This document shows positions 23,706 through 31,716 of a stretch of DNA of 42,498 nucleotides, piece after piece. Made by a program: the position numbers and the translations under genes. This DNA is from CAYRLW01 sp964425215 (GTDB lineage: Bacteria > Spirochaetota > Spirochaetia > Treponematales > Breznakiellaceae): positions 1 to 42,498 of the forward strand of contig CAYRLW010000031.1 in the NCBI GenBank assembly GCA_964425215.1, given 5' to 3'. Below the pieces are notes generated by a model. It was not told the origin of the DNA. It searched no databases and saw nothing but the letters and a program-made list of their open reading frames with translations. Numbering within the stretch: the first letter of the stretch is position 1; every line of letters starts with the position of its first letter.

Positions 23706-24665
23706 CTAGGGGGAATCGTAAGCCACATGAACCCCGAAGGAAGCCAAACGGGCCTTTTCTTCCAATTCGGCGCTTTCCAGATCTATTCTCCGCAAACGCT
23801 TTCTAAAGTTCAAAGAATCATCGTCCAGAATGGAATCCAGGTATTGCATTTGGTTTACGATGGATTCCCAATAAAAATCCCTGTTTTCTCCGGTCCTCCG
23901 CAAAAAGTGATGGATGGACCGGTGGGAGACCCTCTGGAGCGTGGTTTCCAAACGTTTTTTAATGACCCCGTAAAATCCTGCGGTTTTTCTAAGGATGTCG
24001 AAGGCGCTTTCGTAGCCCCCCACCCCTGCTTCCTTAAACTCGTAGTATAAAAACAGTAGTTTTTCTAAATACGAACGGTCGGCCATTTGACCTAATAAAT
24101 CCACCGCCGCGAGAATTTCCATGGATAGCCGTTCTTCCTCATTCTGAACCGAAAGGGTATCCCAGGGGATAGCCAGATCGGTACCCAGAATGAGCCGCCC
24201 AATCTGTTCACAGCGCTCTGGGGGTATGGAAAACTGGGAGCCCTGGCGAGATACGAAGTCCACCGACCGCCGAACATGGGTGGCCGTATACTTCGCCCCC
24301 GTACCCACCGGGTCCTGGTCTTCCTGGATATAGCCCACATCGTGAAAAAGCGCCGCCAATAGTATGGATTCCACGGAGAAGGCGGAAAGATTTAAACCGG
24401 AAAGGATACAACCGTCGGCTAACCGAACGGCGGCGATGAACACATCGATGGTATGCTGATAATCGTGATAATTGGTTCTACAGGCTAGATAACCGGGGAA
24501 TTCTCCCGCAAAAAGTTTTCGCACCATGGGGAAAGATCGGTCCAGAAGAGAAAAATCTTCCTGGGGAAACATTTGCAAAGCTATATCGCGCCAGAAACGG
24601 TAAACCGCGTCGCTGTCCCTATGATCTAAAAATGAGGAAAGGTTTTTAATATAAATTTTATCCAT
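23706..24665 (-). CDS. HD-domain phosphohydrolase (phosphodiesterase-like)
   Basis: This encodes 319 residues from the ATG at 24665 (an upstream in-frame start at 24776 runs through low-quality sequence). The metal-binding HD core is visible as YHDYQHTIDVF, spaced from LLAALFHDVGYIQEDQD. This spacing is seen in class I cyclic-nucleotide phosphodiesterases and related HD proteins. The C-terminus is helical and ends with a charged region. There is no membrane segment and no GGDEF or response-regulator domain. It probably hydrolyses a cyclic nucleotide or other nucleotide, but the substrate is uncertain. Confidence 0.72.
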   Translation of the reverse strand: MDKIYIKNLSSFLDHRDSDAVYRFWRDIALQMFPQEDFSLLDRSFPMVRKLFAGEFPGYLACRTNYHDYQHTIDVFIAAVRLADGCILSGLNLSAFSVESILLAALFHDVGYIQEDQDPVGTGAKYTATHVRRSVDFVSRQGSQFSIPPERCEQIGRLILGTDLAIPWDTLSVQNEEERLSMEILAAVDLLGQMADRSYLEKLLFLYYEFKEAGVGGYESAFDILRKTAGFYGVIKKRLETTLQRVSHRSIHHFLRRTGENRDFYWESIVNQMQYLDSILDDDSLNFRKRLRRIDLESAELEEKARLASFGVHVAYDSP

Positions 24666-24798
24666 GGATTTTCCCTTCTTAGGTAATATACCACGGACAC
24701 TAAAAAAAACTTGAAAAAATTTATTTTTCCGAAAAACGAAATTTGAAGGTCCGTTCAAGCCCTTGAAAGCGGTCAATACCCAAGGGCCTGTAACCGCA

Positions 24799-24836
24799 GG
24801 GGCCCCCTTCTACGGGGCCCCCTTCTACGGGGCCCC
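24799..24836. repeat. 15-bp GC-rich tandem repeat, 2.5 copies
   Basis: GGGGCCCCCTTCTAC occurs twice in tandem (24799-24813 and 24814-24828) and is followed by GGGGCCCC. A short hairpin, CGCGGAA/TTCCGCG, lies just to the right at 24841-24859. It may be the decayed 3' region downstream of gltD or a small slippage array. Confidence 0.6.
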
Positions 24837-24880
24837 TATGCGCGGAAAAATCTTCCGCGCGGCTCGAAAACAATACCTAC

Positions 24881-25033
24881 GAGGCTCTTTCAAAACTCAG
24901 GGAGTTTTGAAAGAGCTACCTTAGATGTTTATGCAGTATTTTTGCTATTCTTTATAATATAAATGTTTATATTTAAATTGCAAAAATACTGCCGGAGGTT
25001 CTTTTAAAAGTAACAGACTTTTGAAAGAACCTC
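24881..25033 (-). mobile_element. Hairpin-ended miniature element, copy C (TSD CTAC)
   Basis: This is a 153-bp element in the reverse orientation: the right-type hairpin lies at 24881-24916, the internal pair is GCAGTATTTTTGC (24932-24944) with GCAAAAATACTGC, and the left-type hairpin lies at 24995-25033. CTAC flanks both sides (24877-24880 and 25034-25037). The right-hand CTAC contains the stop codon of gltD read on the minus strand, so the element inserted exactly at the end of that gene. Confidence 0.9.
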
Positions 25034-26491
25034 CTACAATAAGGCCTTTACAATAGCCTCCGCGGCGGCCCGTCCGTCGGCGATGGCGTGAACCACTAAG
25101 CTGGCGCCCCGCCGGGAATCCCCAGCGGCCCAAACTTTGGGATTGGAGGTATGGAAGGTTCCCCGGGTACGGATGTTTCCCCGGGGATCCAGTTCCAGAC
25201 CCAGGTCTTCCACGATCCCCTGTTGAACCACGTGGGTAAAGCCCATGGCCAATAGTACCAGATCGGCGCCGATCTCGAAATCCGACCCCCCGACCTCCGC
25301 CATGGTCCACGTTCCATCGGTTTCGGTCCATTCAACCCGGGAACAACGGATGGCCTCCACATTCCCCTGCCGGCCAATAAACGCCTTGGTGTTGACGGAC
25401 CAAAGTCGGTCACAGCCTTCCAGGTGGGAACTGGAGGTTTTCATAACCTTGGGCCAGAGGGGCCAGGGCTCGTTGGAAGGTCGATGTTCCGGGGGCTGGG
25501 GAAGAACCTCTATTTGGGTAACCCGGGCGGCACCTTGACGGTTCGCTGTCCCGACGCAGTCGGCCCCCGTATCGCCGCCTCCGATAACCACCACCCGCTT
25601 TCCAAAGGCGGTAACCGGTTCTACGCCGTCCTCGCAGGCTTCCTGAGCGCAGGATCGGTTTTGCAGGGACAAAAAGTCCAAAGCCTGCACAATACCCTTT
25701 AACTCCCGCCCCGGAACGTTGATATCCCGGGGATCCCGGGCGCCGATGGTCAGTAAAACCAGATCGTTTTCTTCCACCAGCTGGGACGCTTCGATTAACT
25801 CGGAATCGGACCCCATGGTACCAAACCCGTAGCGGGCTGAACCGACACGGCTGTTCGTTTTAAAGGTTATCCCTTCTTGTTCCATCAAGGCAATACGACG
25901 ATCTATAAAGCTCTTATCCAATTTAAAATCCGGAATACCGTACCGCAGATACCCCCCCAGTTTTCGATCCCCCTCGTATACGGTTACCGTAAAACCAGCG
26001 CGGTTAAGGTAGTAGGCCGTGGATAACCCCGATGGACCGCCGCCCACGATGGCGACCTTTTTCCCGTTCCGGACCTTCGGCGGACGGGGAACGACCAGGC
26101 CCAGTTCAAAGGCCTTCTCGATTACCGCCAGCTCGTTCTGCCGGATAGTTACCGGCTCGTCGTTAACTCCCAGTACGCAGGAAGCCTCGCACAGGGCGGG
26201 GCATACCCGGCCCGTAAACTCGGGGAAGGGGTTCGTATCCTCCAAGATCGCCCAAGCCCGTTCCCAATCCCCGCGAAACAGCCGATCCTGCCATTCGGGC
26301 ATCACGTTGGACACCGGACAGGACCAATGGCAAAAAGGGACCCCGCAATCCATACACCGGGCCGCCTGTTGCCGCCGTTCCTCGTCGCTCAGACGAAGTT
26401 CCACTTCGCTGTAATCGTTGATCCGCTCTTCCACGGGACGGTAACCCGCCACCTTCCGCCGTATCTTTAAAAATCCCTTTGGATCGCCCAT
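25034..26491 (-). CDS. gltD: Glutamate synthase (NADPH) small subunit
   Basis: This 485-residue flavoprotein subunit passes electrons from NAD(P)H through FAD and iron-sulfur clusters to GltB. The N-terminal cysteine cluster is CMDCGVPFCHWSCP, with CPALCEASCVLGV downstream. The FAD site is KVAIVGGGPSGLSTAYYL and the NAD(P)H site is RVVVIGGGDTGADC. The terminal GDSRRGASLVVHAIADGR is the second FAD motif. It follows gltB with a 3-nt gap. The stop codon lies within the 4-bp duplication made by miniature element C, whose hairpins now lie directly downstream and may help end or stabilise the transcript. Confidence 0.96.
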   Translation of the reverse strand: MGDPKGFLKIRRKVAGYRPVEERINDYSEVELRLSDEERRQQAARCMDCGVPFCHWSCPVSNVMPEWQDRLFRGDWERAWAILEDTNPFPEFTGRVCPALCEASCVLGVNDEPVTIRQNELAVIEKAFELGLVVPRPPKVRNGKKVAIVGGGPSGLSTAYYLNRAGFTVTVYEGDRKLGGYLRYGIPDFKLDKSFIDRRIALMEQEGITFKTNSRVGSARYGFGTMGSDSELIEASQLVEENDLVLLTIGARDPRDINVPGRELKGIVQALDFLSLQNRSCAQEACEDGVEPVTAFGKRVVVIGGGDTGADCVGTANRQGAARVTQIEVLPQPPEHRPSNEPWPLWPKVMKTSSSHLEGCDRLWSVNTKAFIGRQGNVEAIRCSRVEWTETDGTWTMAEVGGSDFEIGADLVLLAMGFTHVVQQGIVEDLGLELDPRGNIRTRGTFHTSNPKVWAAGDSRRGASLVVHAIADGRAAAEAIVKALL

Positions 26492-26494
26492 AGT

Positions 26495-29400
26495 TTAAGC
26501 CCTCACCGCGATATCTTCCTGTTCCCGGATCTCAAAGAGTTTCCGGTCCAATTCCGCCAGCTTCATCTGTTGAAGCGCCCGTTTGTACTCCACCGGAAGC
26601 ACTTTGATAAAGAGGGGCCGGTATTCGCCCCAATTTTCCAGGATCCCCCGGGCGTATTCGGAACCGGTCCAATACACGTGTTTCCGAATCATATCCTTGA
26701 CGAAGGTTTCGTCTTCCTCGTTATCTAAGCGGGATAATTCGACCATCCCCTTATTCAGATAGAACTCGAAATCCCCCGCCCTATCCATTACGTACGCGAT
26801 TCCTCCGGACATACCGGCGGCAAAGTTACGGCCCACCCGGCCCAAAACGACTAAACGCCCCCCGGTCATATACTCGGCGCAGTGGTCCCCCGTTCCTTCC
26901 ACCACCGCGGAGGCCCCGGAGTTCCGGACGCAGAACCGTTCTCCCGCCACGCCGGCGGCGTACACTTCCCCCGCCGTAGCCCCGTAGAGGACCGTGTTGC
27001 CGACGATAATGTTTTCATTGGTGGGGAAGGTTGAACCCTCGGGGGGAGCCACCACGATACGCCCTCCGGAAAGGCCCTTTCCCAAATAGTCGTTGGAATC
27101 TCCCGCCAGACGGAAGGTGATCCCCGGGGCTAAAAAGGCGCCAAAACTCTGACCCGCCGAACCCCTAAAGTCTACGGTTACAAAGTTTTCCGGCAAGCCC
27201 TGGGCTCCGAAACGTTTGGACACCTCGTAGGACAGCATGGCCCCCACCGCCCGGTCGGTATTTTTTATCGGCAGTTCCAACGCCGTGGGAACCTTCCGGT
27301 CCAGGGCGGCGAAACACTTTTCAATGAGCAACCGATCTAAAACCTGATCGATTTTATGGATCTGTTTTTGGGTACAGTAGCGTTCCTTTCCCCCCGGAAT
27401 ATCTTCGGGGCCTTCGGCTTTGTAGAGAATCCGGGAAAGGTCCACCGAGGATACCTTCGGTTTATCCACCTTCCGCTGAACCAGCAGGTCCGAACGGCCC
27501 ACCAGCTCGTTAAAAGTCCGGAATCCAAGGGAGGCCATGATTTCCCGGGTTTCCTGGGCGAGGAACCGGAAAAAGGTGATCAAATACTCGCTCTTGCCGC
27601 TGAACCGTTTGCGTAGTTCCGGATCCTGGGTCGCCACGCCCATGGGGCAGGTGTTTTCGTGACACTTGCGCATCATGACGCAACCCATAACGATCAGGGT
27701 CGCGGTCCCAAATCCGAACTCCTCCGCCCCCAGCATCCCGGCGATAACGATGTCCCGGCCGGTTTTTAGTTGTCCGTCGGTCATCAACTTGACCCGGCCC
27801 CGAAGGCCGTTGAGCACCAGGGTTTGGTGGGTCTCCGAAAGGCCCAGCTCCCAAGGAAGCCCCGCGTGACGGATCGAACTTTGGGGACTCGCTCCAGTTC
27901 CCCCGTCGTACCCCGAAATAAGAATATGGTCGGCGTGGGCTTTGGCGACTCCGGCGGCCACGGTTCCCACCCCGGTTTCCGAGACCAGTTTCACACTGAT
28001 CGTAGCCGTGGGGTTGGCGTTCTTAAGATCAAAAATCAACTCCGCCAGATCCTCGATAGAATAAATATCGTGATGGGGCGGAGGACTGATAAGCGTAACC
28101 CCCGCCGTCGAATGCCGGGTTTTAGCTATAATCGCGTCCACCTTGTGGCCCGGCAGTTGGCCCCCTTCTCCGGGCTTGGCACCCTGGGCTATTTTAATCT
28201 GAATTTCCTGGGCGTTGGCCAAGTACTCGCTGGTAACCCCAAAGCGTCCCGAGGCAACCTGTTTGATCGCGCTCCGAGCCCACGTTCCGTCGGGCCGGGG
28301 GACAAAGCGTTCCGACTCCTCTCCCCCTTCCCCGGAGTTAGAACGACCGTGGATGGAGTTCATCGCTATGGCGATCGTTTCGTGGGCTTCCTTGGAAATG
28401 GAACCGAAGGACATGGCCCCGGTGGTAAACCGTTTCATAATCGACTCGACGCTCTCCACCTCTTCCAGGGGAATAGCCGCTACAGGGCCCCCCGCGACGG
28501 TACCCGGAGGTACAAAATCGATGAGCCCCCGAATTACATGGGGGGTCGCGTTGAGTCTATTGGCCGCTTCGGTAAATTCCTTGAATTTTTTATAATCCCC
28601 CGAACGGCTCGCCCATTGCAAAAGGTAGATGGTTTCGGGATTCCATGCGTGTTTTTCCCCATTTTTTCTCCAACGGTACTGCCCGTCCCCCGCTAGGAGC
28701 ATGTCAAACTGCTGGGAAACCTTCGAGGTAAGCCGATCCTGACTGGCTTTGGCGGACCGGTATCGGGAAACCGCTTCAGCTTCTAGTTCCTCGAACCCTA
28801 CCCCTCCTATTTTGCTACCCGTACCTCGGAAACATTTTTCGATAACCGCCGATCCCAGACCGATGGCCTCGAATATTTGAGCGCCCCGGTACGATCGGAG
28901 GGTCGAGGTCCCCATTTTGGACATAATTTTTAAAAGGGCCTTTTGAATTCCCTTAAGGTAATTTTTTTCCGCGTGGACATAATCACCCAAGCGTCCTCCA
29001 TCGGAGCTTCTGCAGAGGGAAGCGATGGTCGCCAGGGCTCCGTAGGGCACCACCAGGTCGGCCCCGTACCCGAACAGGAGGGCAAAATGCATAACTTCCC
29101 GGCTTTCAGCCGTCTCAACGATGATCGAAGTCCTCATACGCAGGCCCGATCGGATTAAACCGTGATGAACCGCCCCGGTGGCCATAAGGGCTGGAATGGC
29201 GCATCGCCCCGCCTCGCTGTCCAACGCCGATCGATCCGAAAGAATCAGAAGCGACGCCCCCCGTTCCACCGCCCGGTTCGCTTCGTCCACCAACCGATCC
29301 ACCGCAATTTCCAGGGCGCTTTTTTCTTCCGCCCTTGGGGTCTTAGAATCCCCTGATCCAACAGTATTGGGGGTAAAACTGGGAACGTAGAAGGTAGCGT

Positions 29401-31216
29401 CCAGGGTTTTGGATCGGAACTCCGGATGTTCCCAAGCCTTGATGCGGTCCAATTCCATGGGATTTAGAATGGGGTTAGTAATTTTAAGCCGCCGGCAGTG
29501 ATCTTCCGTCTCGTCCAACAGGTTCCGCTGGGTTCCCACAAAGCTTGTTAGGGTCATGACCAGCTCTTCCCGGATCGAATCGATCGGCGGATTCGTTACC
29601 TGGGCGAAATCTTGCTTAAAATAGTTATATAACCGTTGGCTTTTTTCGGAAAATACGGCGATGGGCGTATCGGTACCCATGGAACTGGTGGGTTCCTGGG
29701 CCGATTCGGCCATGGTAAGGAGTAACACATCCCGATCTTCCCGGGTGTACCCAAAGGAGCGTTCCATAAAGAGAACCGCCCCTTCGTCCGCCGGTTGTAC
29801 CGCCCCGGCGCTGGAAAGCTCCGGAAGCCGATCCAGGGTGTACACATTTTTTTTAACCCATTCGCCGTAGGGCTTCCGCTGAACCACCTGAGCCTTGATT
29901 TCCTCATCCGGAATAATGCGGCCTTCCAACAGATCTAACACCAGGAGCTTCCCCGGCATAAGCCTGCCCTTTTTTACCACATCCTGGCTCTTAAAATCTT
30001 GCACCCCCGTCTCGCTGGCCATGACGATCAGATCGTCCTTGGTGATCGTATACCGGGAAGGCCGTAGACCGTTTCGGTCCAAGGTGCCCCCCACGTAGCG
30101 GCCGTCGCAGAACACCATGGAAGCGGGACCGTCCCAGGGTTCCATCATGGTGGCGTGGTACTCGTAAAAGTATTTTAACTCCTGAGGTATAGGGTTTTTC
30201 TCGTTCCACGCTTCTGGAATAAGCATCATTAAAGCGTGGGGTAAGGACCGGCCCGCTAAAACCAACAGTTCCAGAGCGTTATCAAAACTGGCCGAATCAC
30301 TCCGTCCAGGTTCGATGATGGGAAACAGCTCCTTCATGTGGTCCCCGAAAACCGGATGGGCCATCAGCGCTTCCCGGGCGGCCATCCAGAACCGGTTACC
30401 CGCGATGGTGTTGATTTCCCCGTTATGGGCCACCATCCGGAAGGGCTGGGCTAGGGGCCAGGCTGGGAAGGTATTCGTGCTAAATCGGGAATGGATAAGC
30501 GCCACGGCGGAACTGATCCGTTCGTCCGAAAGCTCCGTGTAGTAGGATCGGAGCTGACTGGACATCAGCATGCCCTTATACACGATGGTCCGACTGGATA
30601 GGGATGGAAAATAAAAATCCTGTGAACCGGCGAATTCGGCCCCTTCTCGGATAGCCTTCTCGATTTTTTTTCTAAAAATATACAATCTCAGTTCCAGATC
30701 CTCGGAACTCCCTTTTTTGGTATCCGAGGGGACAAGGAATATCTGTTTAACCATCGGTTCCGCTTTTTTAGCGATAAGACCGATGGCCTGGGGATTGGTG
30801 GGCACCTCTCGCCACGCCAAAACCGATAATCCTACCGAAGCGGCTAGGCGCTCCGTTTCGGCGATAATCGCGGCCCTCAGTTTTTCCATAGCCTTATCGT
30901 GGGCGGGACCGGGAAGAAAGACCAAACCGGTACCGTAGGACCCCGCAGAGGGTAACGTTGGTAAGAAAGATTTATAAAAACCATGGGGAATTTGGAGCAG
31001 TATGCCGGCCCCGTCGCCGGTTTTATTGTCGGCGCTTTCAGCGCCCCGATGCTCCATCCGTTCCAGGACCTCCAGGCCCCGTTCCACGATCCCGTGGGAA
31101 GCTCTGCCTCGTATATCAGCCACAAATCCTATTCCACAGGAATCGTGTTCATTTTCTTGCTGATATAAGCCCTTGGAACGCTCCAGCGTTTCCCTAGTAC
31201 GTTGATGATCCCCCAT
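26495..31216 (-). CDS. gltB: Glutamate synthase large subunit
   Basis: This 1573-residue subunit makes two glutamates from glutamine and 2-oxoglutarate. The catalytic N-terminal cysteine is C27 in HDSCGIGF, so a 26-residue propeptide is removed. The amidotransferase domain includes LIHSRFSTNTFPAW and HNGEINTI. The synthase domain carries the FMN region and the 3Fe-4S cysteines in CVMMRKCHENTCPMG, and the C-terminal GXGXG-type beta helix is present (GGRIVV, GATAGEVYAAG). Length is normal. GAGGAG precedes the ATG. The leader contains miniature element D and, further upstream, a promoter and terminator-like hairpin. Confidence 0.97.
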   Translation of the reverse strand: MGDHQRTRETLERSKGLYQQENEHDSCGIGFVADIRGRASHGIVERGLEVLERMEHRGAESADNKTGDGAGILLQIPHGFYKSFLPTLPSAGSYGTGLVFLPGPAHDKAMEKLRAAIIAETERLAASVGLSVLAWREVPTNPQAIGLIAKKAEPMVKQIFLVPSDTKKGSSEDLELRLYIFRKKIEKAIREGAEFAGSQDFYFPSLSSRTIVYKGMLMSSQLRSYYTELSDERISSAVALIHSRFSTNTFPAWPLAQPFRMVAHNGEINTIAGNRFWMAAREALMAHPVFGDHMKELFPIIEPGRSDSASFDNALELLVLAGRSLPHALMMLIPEAWNEKNPIPQELKYFYEYHATMMEPWDGPASMVFCDGRYVGGTLDRNGLRPSRYTITKDDLIVMASETGVQDFKSQDVVKKGRLMPGKLLVLDLLEGRIIPDEEIKAQVVQRKPYGEWVKKNVYTLDRLPELSSAGAVQPADEGAVLFMERSFGYTREDRDVLLLTMAESAQEPTSSMGTDTPIAVFSEKSQRLYNYFKQDFAQVTNPPIDSIREELVMTLTSFVGTQRNLLDETEDHCRRLKITNPILNPMELDRIKAWEHPEFRSKTLDATFYVPSFTPNTVGSGDSKTPRAEEKSALEIAVDRLVDEANRAVERGASLLILSDRSALDSEAGRCAIPALMATGAVHHGLIRSGLRMRTSIIVETAESREVMHFALLFGYGADLVVPYGALATIASLCRSSDGGRLGDYVHAEKNYLKGIQKALLKIMSKMGTSTLRSYRGAQIFEAIGLGSAVIEKCFRGTGSKIGGVGFEELEAEAVSRYRSAKASQDRLTSKVSQQFDMLLAGDGQYRWRKNGEKHAWNPETIYLLQWASRSGDYKKFKEFTEAANRLNATPHVIRGLIDFVPPGTVAGGPVAAIPLEEVESVESIMKRFTTGAMSFGSISKEAHETIAIAMNSIHGRSNSGEGGEESERFVPRPDGTWARSAIKQVASGRFGVTSEYLANAQEIQIKIAQGAKPGEGGQLPGHKVDAIIAKTRHSTAGVTLISPPPHHDIYSIEDLAELIFDLKNANPTATISVKLVSETGVGTVAAGVAKAHADHILISGYDGGTGASPQSSIRHAGLPWELGLSETHQTLVLNGLRGRVKLMTDGQLKTGRDIVIAGMLGAEEFGFGTATLIVMGCVMMRKCHENTCPMGVATQDPELRKRFSGKSEYLITFFRFLAQETREIMASLGFRTFNELVGRSDLLVQRKVDKPKVSSVDLSRILYKAEGPEDIPGGKERYCTQKQIHKIDQVLDRLLIEKCFAALDRKVPTALELPIKNTDRAVGAMLSYEVSKRFGAQGLPENFVTVDFRGSAGQSFGAFLAPGITFRLAGDSNDYLGKGLSGGRIVVAPPEGSTFPTNENIIVGNTVLYGATAGEVYAAGVAGERFCVRNSGASAVVEGTGDHCAEYMTGGRLVVLGRVGRNFAAGMSGGIAYVMDRAGDFEFYLNKGMVELSRLDNEEDETFVKDMIRKHVYWTGSEYARGILENWGEYRPLFIKVLPVEYKRALQQMKLAELDRKLFEIREQEDIAVRA

Positions 31217-31246
31217 AATGGCTCCTCAGAAGGAATTCAAATTTCA

Positions 31247-31279
31247 GAATATTTATACATAATTATGAATATTTATGCA
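31247..31279. promoter_or_regulatory. Direct repeat upstream of gltB, possible operator
   Basis: GAATATTTAT occurs at 31247-31256 and again at 31267-31276, with a 20-bp spacing close to two helical turns. Both copies continue with a similar sequence (ACA and GCA). The centre contains the palindrome CATAATTATG. It lies 30-60 nt upstream of the gltB start codon. The pattern suits a dimeric or hexameric regulator binding one face of the helix, but I cannot name it. Confidence 0.35.
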
Positions 31280-31371
31280 ATACCCCGGGCTGTTCGCTGG
31301 GGTAGAAAAATACGCTACATGGAGAATTTTGGGGAAAATATAAAGTTATATTTATCAAACTTAATTCAAAC

Positions 31372-31524
31372 GAGGCTCTTTCAAAACTCAGAGAGTTTTG
31401 AAAGAGCTACCTTAGATGTACATGCAGTATTTTTACTATTCTATAACATATAGAGATTTATTATGAAATTGTAAAAATACTGCAAGAGGTTCTTTCAAAA
31501 GTAATAGACTTTTGAAAGAACCTC
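31372..31524 (-). mobile_element. Hairpin-ended miniature element, copy D (TSD AAAC)
   Basis: This is a 153-bp element in the reverse orientation, the same as copy C. The right-type hairpin begins GAGGCTCTTTCAAAACTC at 31372. The internal pair is GCAGTATTTTTAC (31422-31434) with GTAAAAATACTGC. The left-type hairpin ends at 31524 in CCTC. AAAC flanks both sides (31368-31371 and 31525-31528). It lies in the gltB leader, so gltBD is bracketed by two copies in the same orientation. Confidence 0.9.
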
Positions 31525-31541
31525 AAACTAAAGTCAATAAC

Positions 31542-31583
31542 AAAAAAAAACGCCGTTATCGTAAGGAGGAACCGATAACGGCG
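31542..31583 (-). terminator. Intrinsic terminator (minus strand) in the gltB leader region
   Basis: Read on the minus strand, an 11-bp stem CGCCGTTATCG/CGATAACGGCG encloses a loop containing TTCCTCC and is followed by nine T. No gene on the minus strand lies to its right before the divergent sensor gene. It therefore ends either a short leader transcript of gltBD or an independent small RNA. Confidence 0.75.
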
Positions 31584-31623
31584 CTAGGTAAAAACTTTTG
31601 ATGAGAAGCATTTTGTAAACCTT
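31542..31623 (-). ncRNA. Candidate small RNA or attenuated leader upstream of gltB
   Basis: A minus-strand promoter at 31630-31659 should start transcription near 31623, and an intrinsic terminator ends it at about 31542, giving a transcript of roughly 80 nt. Its terminator loop carries TTCCTCC, which is complementary to Shine-Dalgarno sequences. If transcription reads through, it would become the 5' leader of gltBD. No expression evidence is available here; the call rests on the promoter-terminator pair. Confidence 0.45.
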
Positions 31624-31629
31624 GTATTC

Positions 31630-31659
31630 AATATACCCCAAAGTCCCCTTTATTTTCAA
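31630..31659 (-). promoter_or_regulatory. Minus-strand promoter toward the gltB leader
   Basis: On the minus strand TTGAAA (31654-31659) and TATATT (31630-31635) are separated by 18 nt. It is divergent to the promoter of the sugar sensor gene. Confidence 0.5.
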
Positions 31660-31677
31660 GGGTTTTGGCGCATTGAA

Positions 31678-31707
31678 TTCACAAAAAATATAAAATGCGT
31701 CTATACT
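31678..31707 (+). promoter_or_regulatory. Promoter of the sugar-sensor operon
   Basis: TTCACA (31678-31683) and TATACT (31702-31707) are separated by 18 nt. The GTG start codon at 31717 lies only 9 nt after the -10 box, so the 5' leader would be a few nucleotides at most. Confidence 0.5.
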
Positions 31708-31716
31708 GGGTACACC

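Noticed and set aside
18714..25033. Hairpins of the miniature elements as ordinary intrinsic terminators
   Set aside because: They lack T runs after the stems, occur upstream as well as downstream of genes, and carry 4-bp flanking duplications.
27770..28696. 308-codon plus-strand open frame opposite gltB
   Set aside because: It is a shadow of the conserved GltB coding frame with no family motifs of its own.
31542..31610. 25-codon open frame across the leader RNA as an attenuation leader peptide
   Set aside because: It runs straight through the terminator, has a weak ribosome-binding site and no run of regulatory codons such as Glu or Gln.
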